A stretch of DNA of 64,000 nucleotides, from positions 2,766,001 through 2,830,000 of the forward strand of contig NZ_CP060828.1 of assembly GCF_014489635.1 (NCBI RefSeq), given 5' to 3'. The position numbers and the translations under genes were made by a program. Below the pieces are notes generated by a model. The model ran no database searches and had not been told where the DNA came from. It saw only the letters and a list, made by a program, of their open reading frames with translations. Shown one piece after another: positions 55,370 through 63,324 of the stretch (the stretch's first letter is position 1; every line of letters begins with the position of its first letter). The DNA comes from Streptomyces roseirectus (GTDB lineage: Bacteria > Actinomycetota > Actinomycetes > Streptomycetales > Streptomycetaceae).

Positions 55370-56362
55370 GTGGAGCGCAGGACGATCGGCGCCGGCGCAC
55401 TCTCGGCGGGGGCCGTCGGGCTCGGGTGCATGCCGATGAGCTGGGGGTACAGCGGTTCGCGGCGGCGGGGCGACGAATCGGTGCGGGCGGTGCACCGGGC
55501 GCTGGACGTGGGCTCGTCCCTGCTGGACACCGCCGACATGTACGGGCCGTTCACCAACGAGCTGCTGCTGGGGCGGGTGTTGCGGGAGCGGCGCTCCGAC
55601 GCGTTCGTCTCCACGAAGGTCGGGCTGCTGGTCGGGGATCAGCACATCGTCGCCAACGGCCGTCCCGGGTACGTCCGTCGGGCCTGCGACGCGTCGCTGC
55701 GGCGGCTGCAGACCGACGTCATCGACCTCTACCAGCTCCACCGGGCCGATCCCGAGGTGCCCGTCGAGGAGACCTGGGGGGCCATGGCGGAGCTGGTCGC
55801 GGCGGGCAAGGTGCGGGCGCTCGGGTTCTGCGCGCTGGGGGCGCGCGGGCGGCGGCGGACCGGCGCACACCTCCACGAACCGACGCTCCGTCAGTTGACG
55901 CGCGTCCAGCAGGTGTTCCCCGTCAGCGCGGTCCAGGCGGAGCTGTCCGTCTGGTCCCCCGAGGCGCTGGCCTCCCTCCTCCCCTGGTGCGCCTCCCGCG
56001 ACATCACCTTCCTCGCCGCCATGCCCCTCGGCAACGGCTACCTCACCGGCACCCTCACGCCGGGGCAGGGCTTCGAACCCGACGACATGCGCGCCCACCA
56101 CCCCCGCTTCACCGCCGAGATGATGGCCGCGAACCAGCCCATCGTCGCGGGCCTACGCCGCATCGCCGCCCGCCACGGAGCGACGGTCGCTCAGATCGCC
56201 CTCGCCTGGGTACTGGCCCAGGGCGACCACGTGATCGCCGTACCGGGCGCCAAACAGGAACGCTGGGTCACGGAGAACGCGGGCGCCGCAGAGGTACGTC
56301 TGACGGAGGAGGACCTGACGGAGGTACGGAGGCTGCCGGGGGCGCTGGGGTCCTGGGACTGA
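55370..56362 (+). CDS. Aldo/keto reductase
   Basis: 330-residue NADPH oxidoreductase of the AKR family. The catalytic tetrad is visible: Asp in LLDTADMYG, Tyr in the same motif, Lys in VSTKVG, His in YQLHRADPEVP. The cofactor-binding C-terminus is ALAWVLAQGDHVIAVPGAK. The loop before the last helix contains an Arg-rich GARGRRRTGAHLHEP insertion. The GTG at 55370 follows a GAGGGAGGG-containing leader. Divergent from the 2-hydroxyacid dehydrogenase. Confidence 0.92.
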   Translation: MERRTIGAGALSAGAVGLGCMPMSWGYSGSRRRGDESVRAVHRALDVGSSLLDTADMYGPFTNELLLGRVLRERRSDAFVSTKVGLLVGDQHIVANGRPGYVRRACDASLRRLQTDVIDLYQLHRADPEVPVEETWGAMAELVAAGKVRALGFCALGARGRRRTGAHLHEPTLRQLTRVQQVFPVSAVQAELSVWSPEALASLLPWCASRDITFLAAMPLGNGYLTGTLTPGQGFEPDDMRAHHPRFTAEMMAANQPIVAGLRRIAARHGATVAQIALAWVLAQGDHVIAVPGAKQERWVTENAGAAEVRLTEEDLTEVRRLPGALGSWD

Positions 56363-57083
56363 GGGGTGCGGGGGTGGTCGGGGCCGACTTGTTGCACGCG
56401 CCCCGATCCAGGCGGTCGCGTCGGTACTGTCCCACTCTCCACAGGGCACCTCGCCGACCGAGGGCACCGGCCGGGTTCCAGAGCGACGCACCCGTGCGTC
56501 CTGCTGGCCGCCCTCGCCGTGTGCCGTCTCGTGGGGCTCGCACGAGTTCCCCCGGCAGGACCGGGCGGCCCGGTCTCGGGGGCGCGGACGTTACGAAGCC
56601 GGCGAGACGTGCGCTGGCGGAGGCTGTGCGGGCGCACACGGGCGGCTTCCGCGGGGAGTCGCCGTCCAAGATCTCGCGGTTCCGCAACGGCCGGACGTTG
56701 CCGCCGTGGAGCACGGTCGCGCACATCCACGCGTACGTGCTGACACACGGGACGTACAGCGAGCCGCCCGTGCAGGAGAGCGGGCGGGCCGAGGTGGAGC
56801 AGGAGAGCGTGCCGGAGCGGCGGGTGCGGAGGCGGTCTCGGAAGGTGACGATGGGAAGCGGCAGAGACTCGCGCGGCAGAGCCCTCCGTGCCGTCGCCGT
56901 AAGCCGTCTTCCCCGCCTTCGTCCCGTCCGAACGGCTTTCCTCCCGAGTCGTGACGGGCCGGTCCGTGCCCCGATTTCGGCTTCCCCACCTGGGAGTTCG
57001 GGTTCGGGGTGGCGGGGACGGGAACTTGTGGGGCGGTCGGGAGGTATGACAGGTAGGAGTCGGCGGAGGAAGGGAGCGGGATC
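56363..57083. other. 720-base region with no intact gene
   Basis: Between the aldo/keto reductase and the sugar-dehydrogenase lipoprotein. All frames are open for long stretches because of high GC. The only recognisable protein-like segment is a probable helix-turn-helix remnant at 56590-56850, listed separately. An alanine/arginine-rich tract and a TTGTTGCACGCG motif at about 56388 show nothing further. Confidence 0.5.
56587..56856 (+). pseudogene. Probable remnant of a helix-turn-helix regulator
   Basis: In one frame: VTKPARRALAEAVRAHTGGF followed by ESPSKISRFRNGRTLPPWST and VAHIHAYVLTHG. SKISRFRNGRTLPPW matches the recognition-helix pattern of Streptomyces XRE-type regulators (S.ISR.l.G..LP.W). 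No good start precedes it: the in-frame GTG has GGAGG too close, and the frame runs on into unrelated low-complexity sequence. I read it as a decayed gene; a short functional peptide is possible. Confidence 0.35.
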
Positions 57084-58253
57084 GTGGGACGTCGTGGTGT
57101 GGTGGCCGGGGTGGTTGTGGGGGTGCTGTTGTTGGGGGCCGGGTGTTCGTCCGGGGAGTCCTCCGAGGGTGCCGAGGAGTCTCGGGGCGGGGGTGTGTCG
57201 TCCGGAGGGGGTGTGCCGTCCGGTGGGGGGTCGCCCTCGGCTCGGGGGGAGGTGCCGCCGGACAAGGGGAGTGTGCGGGTGGTGCGGACGGTCGTCGAGG
57301 GGTTGGAGTCGCCTTGGGGGGTGGTGGCGTTGCCCGGTGGGGGGCTGTTGGTGGCGTCGCGGGACGAGGGGACGGTCACGTCGGTCGACGCCGGCGGGCG
57401 GCGGAGCGAGGCCGGGGAGGTGGCCGGGGTCGCGCCGGACGGGGAGGGCGGGCTGCTCGGGCTCGCGCTGTCGCCGGGGTTCGCGTCGGACCGGATGGTG
57501 TACGCGTACTTCACGTCCGAGTCCGACAACCGCATCGTCCGGATGCGCTACGACGAGCGGGAGCCGGCGGGGCGGCGGCTCGGGGCGCCGGACACGGTGT
57601 TCCGGGGGATCCCCAAGGGGCACATCCACAACGGCGGGCGGATCGCGTTCGGGCCGGACGGGATGCTGTACGTCGGCACGGGCGAATCCGGTGACACGGG
57701 GCTCTCGCAGGACCGGGGCTCCCTCGGCGGCAAGATCCTCCGTCTCACCCCGGAGGGCGAGCCGGCCCCCGGCAACCCCTTCCCGGGCTCCGCCGTCTAC
57801 TCCTACGGCCACCGCAACGTGCAGGGCCTCGCCTGGGACTCCCGCCGGCGCCTGTTCGCCGCCGAGTTCGGCCAGAACACCTGGGACGAGCTGAACGCGA
57901 TCGCCCCCGGCGGCAACTACGGCTGGCCCGAGGCGGAAGGCACGTCCGACAACCCCCGGTACCGCAACCCCCTCGCCAAGTGGCCCACCGCCGACGCCTC
58001 CCCCAGCGGCATCGCCTACGCCGAGGGCTCCCTCTGGATGGCCGGCCTGCGCGGGCAACGCCTGTGGCGCGTCCCCCTGAACGGCACGGAGGCGTCCGCC
58101 GCGCCCCAGGCCTTCCTCGGCGAGGAGTACGGCCGTCTCCGCACGGTCGTCTCCGTCGGCGGCAACAAGCTCTGGGTGACGACCAGCAACACCGACGGCC
58201 GTGGCGACCCCCGCGACGGCGACGACCGCATCCTGGAACTGGAGGTGAGCTGA
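57084..58253 (+). CDS. PQQ-dependent-type sugar dehydrogenase lipoprotein (GSDH fold)
   Basis: 389-residue lipoprotein with lipobox LLGAGC (Cys21) and a Ser/Gly-rich linker to about residue 60. A six-bladed propeller of the glucose/sorbosone dehydrogenase family follows: LESPWGVVALPGGGLLVASRD, GEGGLLGLALSPGF, GHIHNGGRIAFGPDGMLYVGTGE, YSYGHRNVQGLAWD, EFGQNTWDELNAI, GGNYGWPEAEG. The catalytic-type His in the GHIHNGG blade is retained. It acts at the outer face of the membrane; substrate and real need for PQQ are unknown. GTG at 57084 after AGGAAGGGAG. Convergent with the DUF6191 gene. Confidence 0.9.
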   Translation: MGRRGVVAGVVVGVLLLGAGCSSGESSEGAEESRGGGVSSGGGVPSGGGSPSARGEVPPDKGSVRVVRTVVEGLESPWGVVALPGGGLLVASRDEGTVTSVDAGGRRSEAGEVAGVAPDGEGGLLGLALSPGFASDRMVYAYFTSESDNRIVRMRYDEREPAGRRLGAPDTVFRGIPKGHIHNGGRIAFGPDGMLYVGTGESGDTGLSQDRGSLGGKILRLTPEGEPAPGNPFPGSAVYSYGHRNVQGLAWDSRRRLFAAEFGQNTWDELNAIAPGGNYGWPEAEGTSDNPRYRNPLAKWPTADASPSGIAYAEGSLWMAGLRGQRLWRVPLNGTEASAAPQAFLGEEYGRLRTVVSVGGNKLWVTTSNTDGRGDPRDGDDRILELEVS

Positions 58254-58258
58254 CCCGC

Positions 58259-58459
58259 TCAGTCGTCCGCGTCCGGGCTCGTGTCCGGCCCCTCCACCGC
58301 CTTCGGCGCCCGCACCGTCACCTTCCCGGACGACAGATCTATCGGCCCCCTCCCCGGATCCCCGTCCCCCACGTCCTCCCGCGTCAGCTCCAGCCGGTTC
58401 TGCTCGTCCCGCGTGTGCTTGCGACCCGGCGAGAACAGTTCCTCGAAGGCGTTGAACAT
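58259..58459 (-). CDS. Small DUF6191-like protein
   Basis: 66-residue protein starting MFNAFEELFSPGRKHTRDEQ, then NRLELTREDVGDGDPGRGPI and an acidic tail. The N-terminal MFxxFEELFSPGRKHT..E signature is one I associate with DUF6191 proteins common in Streptomyces; function unknown. ATG at 58459 with AAGGAAG upstream. Its 5' 76 bases overlap a second small frame read on the same strand. Confidence 0.78.
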   Translation of the reverse strand: MFNAFEELFSPGRKHTRDEQNRLELTREDVGDGDPGRGPIDLSSGKVTVRAPKAVEGPDTSPDADD

Positions 58460-58623
58460 CGCACTTCCTTTCCGGGCCGGGGCGGATGGTCAGTCAGGAA
58501 GGCCCGGTGCGTGAACGGGTCCTGGGCCAGCTCGCGCAGGCCGCGCTCCAGGGGCTCGCGGCGGTGCGCGGGGAGCGCGTCGCGCTGGGCTGCGGCGCCC
58601 TCGGTGAAGTGGATCTGGTACAC
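58384..58623 (-). CDS. Small RelE-like hypothetical protein
   Basis: 79-codon frame from a GTG at 58623 with a strong GGAGGGAG site. It starts VYQIHFTEGAAAQRDALPAH and RREPLERGLRELAQDPFTHR, which looks like the first strand and two helices of a RelE/ParE toxin fold. The remaining C-terminal residues are Arg/Ser-rich and coincide with the overlapping DUF6191 start, so the end may be frameshifted or truncated. No antitoxin partner is evident. Confidence 0.5.
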   Translation of the reverse strand: MYQIHFTEGAAAQRDALPAHRREPLERGLRELAQDPFTHRAFLTDHPPRPGKEVRCSTPSRNCSRRVASTRGTSRTGWS

Positions 58624-58681
58624 GCGGCTCCCTCCGGGGTACCTGGTCCTCCCATTGTCCCGCATCGGTCCCCCAACGGCC

Positions 58682-61663
58682 CTACCGCCGCCCGGCCCCG
58701 GCCGGCTCCCCCGCCGGGAACAGGCCCAGCCGGTGGGCGAGGGCCGCTGCCTCGCCCCGGCTGGACACCGAGAGCTTCGCGAGGATGTTGGAGACGTGGA
58801 CGCTGGCGGTCTTGGGGGAGATGAAGAGCTGTTCGGCGATCTGGCGGTTGGTGTGGCCGGCGGAGACGAGGCGGAGGACATCCTGTTCGCGGGTGGTGAG
58901 GCCGAGGGGGTCGGTGGGGGCGGGCGGGGTGAGGGAGAGGCGGGCGCGCTGGGAGAGGTGGGCCGTGGACTCCAGGAGGGGGCGGGCCCCGAGGTGGTCG
59001 GCGAGGGCCCGGACCAGGCGCAGGAGTTCGGCCGCGCGGGCGCGGTCGTCGGGCTCGGGCGAGCTCAGCAGCGCCTCGGCGAGCCGGTGGCGCACGCGCG
59101 CGAGGTCGTAGGGGCGCTCCAGGCACTCGAACGCGGTGACGACGTCGGACCACTCGTCCGCCGTGTCGCGGCCCTCCGCCCGGTGGAGTTCCGCGCGGAC
59201 CCACAGATCGTGCGCACGCCAGATGGGCACGGGGGTGGCGAGCTTGCGGGCGGTCTCACGGATGAGGGCGACCTGCTCGGGGGACGCCTCACGGACGTCC
59301 GCCTCGGCGGTCGCGGCGGCGAGCAGGAGGGCCCAGGCGTCGCGGTGGACGTGCGGGGCGAGCCCGGCGTCGAGGACGGCGGTGAGTTCCGCGCGGGCGT
59401 CGTCGATCCGGCCCTCGGCGGAGGCGAGGGCGACGGTGAGCGCGGCGAACGGCAGGACGTACTGGGGCATCTGGTCGTGCGGCCCGAAGGACGCGCGCCC
59501 CTCGGCGAGATACCGCGCCGCGTCGGTGAGGCGCCCGCGCGCGAGGGCGAGCCGGGCGAGGAAGAAGAAGCCAGCGCCGCGCGGCTTGGTCGCCTGGACG
59601 GAGTGCCGCGCGGTGGACGCCGCCTCGGCGGCCTCGTCCCACCGCCCGAGGGAGATCAGCGACTCGGCGAGGTTGGCCCAGATCCAGGGTTCGTTGCTGC
59701 GCAGCCCCCACTCCTTGACGATCCTGAGCCCTTCCCGCAGGACGGCCACGGCCTCGCCGGAGCGGCCGACGCTCTCCAGCGCGGACGGCAGGTTCACGTG
59801 GCTGCGGCCGACCTCGAAGAAGATCCGGCGGTCCAGCACCTGCTCCTTGACCTCGCGCATCTCCGCCAGCCCGGTCTCCACGTCCCCCGCGTTGACCATG
59901 AGCCCGCCGAGGTTCAGCCGGGCGTGGAACTCGATGTCCTCGGCGCCCACCATGCGCGCGTACTCGACGGCACGCTCGGCCGCCCGGATCGCGTCGGGAC
60001 CGGGTTCGTGGAGCATCGACCAGGCGGCGGAGGCGGCCAGCACCTCGGCGTGCACCTCGGACGGCGGCAGCCCGCGCACGAGGTCCTGCGCGGTGGCCAG
60101 CTCCTGCCAGCCGTCGGAGCGCCCGAGCGCGGGCACCAGCCGGGACCGCTGGACCCAGAACCAGGCCGCGCGCAGCGGGTCGGGGTCCTCCTCCAGCAGC
60201 CGCAGCGCCCGCTTGGTGATCTTCAGGGCCCTCTCCCGCTCCCCCGACAGGCGCCCGGCGACCGCCGCCTCGGCCATGAGGTCGAGGTAGCGCAGGGGCG
60301 TCGTCTCCGGGTCGCAGCCGCACGGGGGGTAGACCTCCGCGTAGTCGACGGGCCGCAGGCTCGCCCGCACCTCGGCCGGGGCCGCGTCCCACAGTTCCAT
60401 CGCCCGCTCCAGCAGCCGCAGTTGCTCGCTGTAGGCGTGCCGGGCGCGCGTCTCCACGGCGGCGTCCAGGACGGCCGGCAGCGCCTTCGCGGGGTCGTGC
60501 GCGTGGTACCAGTAGCTGGCGAGGCGGGTCGCGCGCTGGTCGGCGGGGACGAGCCCGGGGTCGGCCTCCAGCGCCTGCGCGTAGCGCCGGTTCAGCCGGG
60601 ACCGCTCGCCCGGCAGCAGGTCGTCGCCGACGGCTTCCCGCACGAGCGCGTGCCGGAACCGGTAGCCGTCGCCGCCGGGCGTCGCCAGCAGGATGTTCGC
60701 GCCGACGGCCGCGCGCAGGGCCTCGATCAGGTCGTCCTCGGGAAGGCCCGCGACGGCGGCGAGCAGCGGGTACTCGACCGTCGACCCGCCCTCGGCGGTG
60801 ACGCGTACGACGCGCTGCGCGTGGTCGGGCAGCGCCTCCACGCGCACGAGGAGCAGGTCGCGCAGGGAGTCCGTGAGGCCCGCGCAGCAGTCGCCGGAGC
60901 AGGCGACGGCCAGTTCCTCGACGAAGAAGGCGTTGCCGTCGGAGCGGGCGAAGATCTCGTCGACCTTCGCGGGGTCGGGCTCGGCTGCGAGGATCCCGGC
61001 GATCTGCCGGCCGACCTCCTCGCGCGTGAAGCGGGCGAGTTCGATGCGGCGGACCGTGCGCAGCCGGTCCAGTTCGGCGAGGAGGGGGCGCAGGGGGTGG
61101 CGGCGGTGGATGTCGTCGCTGCGGTAGGTCGCCAGCACGAGGAGGCGGCCCGTGCGCAGTGTGCGGAACAGGTAGGCCAGGAGGTGGCGCGTGGAGGTGT
61201 CGGCCCAGTGCAGGTCCTCGATGACCAGGACGACCGTGTGCTCGGCGGCGGCGCGCTCCAGGAGGCGGGCGGTCAGCTCGAACAGGCGGGCGGTGCCCTC
61301 CTCGTCGTGCCGCCCGCGCGCGGTCTCGCCGAGTTCCGGCAGCAGCCGGGCCAGCTCCTCCTCCTGCCCGGCGGCAGCGGCGGCCAGCTCCTCGGGCAGG
61401 GCCCGGCGCAGCGCGCGCAGGGCGGTCGAGAACGGCGCGAACGGCAGCCCGTCGGCGCCGATCTCGACGCATCCGCCGAGGGCGACGACGGCGCCCTGCC
61501 GCTCGGCGCCGGCCCCGAACTCCTCGACGAGCCGCGTCTTCCCGACGCCGGCCTCACCCCCGACCACCAGCGCCTGCGGCTCCCCCGCCGCCGCCCGCGC
61601 CAGGGCGTCGTTCAGCGAGCCGAGCTCATCCGCTCGACCTACGAACACGGGGCTGACCGACAT
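58682..61663 (-). CDS. LuxR-family large ATP-binding (LAL) regulator
   Basis: 993-residue MalT-like regulator: AAA/STAND ATPase at the N-terminus (FVGRADELGSLNDALARA; Walker A VGGEAGVGKTRLV; Walker B VVLVIEDLHWADTST; LATYRSDDIHRRHPLRPLL), a long TPR-rich middle (about 400-880), and a C-terminal LuxR helix-turn-helix (LTTREQDVLRLVSAGHTNRQ, then ISPKTASVHVSNILAKL). LAL proteins often govern secondary metabolism, but none is encoded here. The ATG at 61663 has GGAG upstream; an ATG at 61684 is also possible. Confidence 0.94.
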   Translation of the reverse strand: MSVSPVFVGRADELGSLNDALARAAAGEPQALVVGGEAGVGKTRLVEEFGAGAERQGAVVALGGCVEIGADGLPFAPFSTALRALRRALPEELAAAAAGQEEELARLLPELGETARGRHDEEGTARLFELTARLLERAAAEHTVVLVIEDLHWADTSTRHLLAYLFRTLRTGRLLVLATYRSDDIHRRHPLRPLLAELDRLRTVRRIELARFTREEVGRQIAGILAAEPDPAKVDEIFARSDGNAFFVEELAVACSGDCCAGLTDSLRDLLLVRVEALPDHAQRVVRVTAEGGSTVEYPLLAAVAGLPEDDLIEALRAAVGANILLATPGGDGYRFRHALVREAVGDDLLPGERSRLNRRYAQALEADPGLVPADQRATRLASYWYHAHDPAKALPAVLDAAVETRARHAYSEQLRLLERAMELWDAAPAEVRASLRPVDYAEVYPPCGCDPETTPLRYLDLMAEAAVAGRLSGERERALKITKRALRLLEEDPDPLRAAWFWVQRSRLVPALGRSDGWQELATAQDLVRGLPPSEVHAEVLAASAAWSMLHEPGPDAIRAAERAVEYARMVGAEDIEFHARLNLGGLMVNAGDVETGLAEMREVKEQVLDRRIFFEVGRSHVNLPSALESVGRSGEAVAVLREGLRIVKEWGLRSNEPWIWANLAESLISLGRWDEAAEAASTARHSVQATKPRGAGFFFLARLALARGRLTDAARYLAEGRASFGPHDQMPQYVLPFAALTVALASAEGRIDDARAELTAVLDAGLAPHVHRDAWALLLAAATAEADVREASPEQVALIRETARKLATPVPIWRAHDLWVRAELHRAEGRDTADEWSDVVTAFECLERPYDLARVRHRLAEALLSSPEPDDRARAAELLRLVRALADHLGARPLLESTAHLSQRARLSLTPPAPTDPLGLTTREQDVLRLVSAGHTNRQIAEQLFISPKTASVHVSNILAKLSVSSRGEAAALAHRLGLFPAGEPAGAGRR

Positions 61664-61800
61664 CGTCTCCACGCTGCCGAGCATCGCACAGGGGTCTGAC
61701 AACGCCCCAGCGGATATCGCCCCGGCCGATGCGGACGTCGGGAGCGCGGGAACGGCGAAGGGGCGGCCGACCCCCGTACGGCCGCCCCCGTGCGTCACGC

Positions 61801-61971
61801 TCACGCCGCCCGGGTGAACCGGTGCCGCAGCGGCCGGCCGGTATGGGAGTGCGCCGTGGCGTCCTGTTCGGTCTCCCGGCGCGCGCGGGTGGCCTCGTTG
61901 ACCAGGCGCTCGTGGTCGGCGCGGCGGATGAGTTCGGCGGAACGCAGCTGGTGGGTCTCGTACTGGAACAT
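61801..61971 (-). CDS. Small 56-residue helical protein
   Basis: ATG at 61971 after GGGAG. The product begins MFQYETHQLRSAELIRRADH and continues ERLVNEATRARRETEQDA, ending in a basic HRFTRAA. It is predicted as a single long charged helix. Similar small proteins of unknown function are frequent in Streptomyces. It lies upstream of the LAL gene on the same strand with a 137-base gap. Confidence 0.72.
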   Translation of the reverse strand: MFQYETHQLRSAELIRRADHERLVNEATRARRETEQDATAHSHTGRPLRHRFTRAA

Positions 61972-62083
61972 CTGGGGCTCCCGTTTCTCTCTCGGTGTGG
62001 GCTCCAGCCTCCGTCGCGGAGGGGGTCCGGCACATCGGGAGAGTTCCGCATCTTGGCGGCGGGCAGGGGGCCTTAGAGACGGG

Positions 62084-62140
62084 ATGAGGGTCCTTAGGGA
62101 GCGCCGTAGGTGCCTACGTCGCCCCTCTGAGGACCCTCAT
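62084..62140 (-). terminator. Long stem-loop downstream of the three-TM protein gene
   Basis: Outer arms ATGAGGGTCCT and AGGACCCTCAT (perfect 11 bp) enclose further partly paired sequence, including GTAGG/CCTAC. Starts 12 bases beyond the stop of the gene at 62153. Confidence 0.75.
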
Positions 62141-62152
62141 GCCGGTAGTGGT

Positions 62153-62698
62153 TCAGCTCGCGGACGGCAGCCCCAGAAGCGCGTCGCTGTACTTCAGGAC
62201 GGCCAGCAGCAGGCCGATCACCCCGAGGGCGACGCCGCCCCACGCGATGGACTTGATCCACGCGGGCTGCGCCGTGCCGGGCGCCCCGAAGGCGGGGCGG
62301 ACCAGGACGACGACGGCGGTCACGAGGGCGGTGAGGGCGAAGAGCCCGGCCCACATCGCGCTGGTCTTCCACGCGTCGCCGTACACCTCCTTGACCTGCG
62401 TCGCGACACTCGCCGACGACGACGTCCGCAATTGCCCGATCAGCGTCTCGCGCGCGGACGCGACCGTGCCGATCCAACTGCCGCTCAGCGAGACGAAGCC
62501 GAGCACGACGGCGACGACGGCCGCCGCGCCCTGGCCGACGAACGAGGGCTCCTTCTCCGCGCCGCCGGCTTCCTCGTCCGCCCCTTCGAGCAGTTCGGCG
62601 TCACCGTCGTCCGGAGTGCCGTCCTCGGCCGGCTCCACTTCGGAGATGTCCGCGACGGCTCCTGTGGCGTCGCTGTTCTCTTCTGTCTTCGTTGCCAT
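62153..62698 (-). CDS. Small membrane protein with acidic N-terminus
   Basis: 181-residue protein. A Glu/Asp-rich soluble N-terminus (about 1-50) is followed by three hydrophobic segments: about 55-75 (GAAAVVAVVLGFVSLSGSWI), 112-132 (SAMWAGLFALTALVTAVVVL) and 150-172 (IAWGGVALGVIGLLLAVL). The loop after the first segment is polar (ARETLIGQLRTSSSASVATQ). No family recognised. ATG at 62698. Confidence 0.75.
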   Translation of the reverse strand: MATKTEENSDATGAVADISEVEPAEDGTPDDGDAELLEGADEEAGGAEKEPSFVGQGAAAVVAVVLGFVSLSGSWIGTVASARETLIGQLRTSSSASVATQVKEVYGDAWKTSAMWAGLFALTALVTAVVVLVRPAFGAPGTAQPAWIKSIAWGGVALGVIGLLLAVLKYSDALLGLPSAS

Positions 62699-62733
62699 GC
62701 CCCGCACCGTACGGACGCCGTCTGAGAGGTTCC

Positions 62734-63309
62734 TTAATGATCGTCGCGGGCGGTACGCGCGCGGAGGGCGTGCCATTCGGGGGCGAGGAGGGACCAGATC
62801 TCGATGTCGTGGCGTGTGCCCTTGTGGAGGTGGCTGCCGCGCAGGACGCCGTCGCGCCGCATGCCGAGGCGACGGGCGACGTTGAGGCTGGGGGTGTTGC
62901 CGGAGGCGGCGTGCCATTCGACGCGGTGCATGCCGCGTTCGAGGACGGCCCAGTCGATGAGGACGTGCATCGCGCGCGTGATGAGCCCCTTGCCGACGCC
63001 GGCGGGCTCCAGCCAGCAGCCGACCTCGCAGACGCCGGTGGCCGCGTCGAACGTCCGGAAGAGGACGCCGCCGATGAGCTTCCCGTCGGACCAGATGCCG
63101 TGCAGGCTGCCGGAGTCCTCGGTGCGTTTGTCGGCGAACCGCTTGAGCAACGCGCGCGTGGAGTCGACGTCGGTCTCGCGGGAGCCGAAGCCGATGAACT
63201 GGCCTATGTGTTCGCGCCCCCGGTCGAAGTGGGCGAGAAGTTCCTCGGCGTGCCACGTCTCAAGGGGCCTCAGCTCGGCCCCGTCGTCCCCCAGGGACAC
63301 CCCGTACAT
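62734..63309 (-). CDS. RimJ/RimL-type GNAT acetyltransferase
   Basis: 191-residue GNAT protein: LRPLETWHAEELLAHFDRGR, IGGVLFRTFDAATGVCEVGCWL, and the acetyl-CoA loop region PAGVGKGLITRAMHVLIDWA, followed by HRVEWHAASGNTPSLNVARRLGMRRDG. This is the ribosomal-protein-serine acetyltransferase (RimL) branch, whose members also acetylate other amines. ATG at 63309. Sixteen bases from the MMPL gene end, same strand. Confidence 0.92.
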   Translation of the reverse strand: MYGVSLGDDGAELRPLETWHAEELLAHFDRGREHIGQFIGFGSRETDVDSTRALLKRFADKRTEDSGSLHGIWSDGKLIGGVLFRTFDAATGVCEVGCWLEPAGVGKGLITRAMHVLIDWAVLERGMHRVEWHAASGNTPSLNVARRLGMRRDGVLRGSHLHKGTRHDIEIWSLLAPEWHALRARTARDDH

Positions 63310-63324
63310 GTACCGCTCCTCATC

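Noticed and set aside
57980..61699. 1239-codon plus-strand frame opposite the LAL regulator
   Set aside because: Low-complexity antisense translation. The minus strand shows Walker motifs and a LuxR domain in the same interval.
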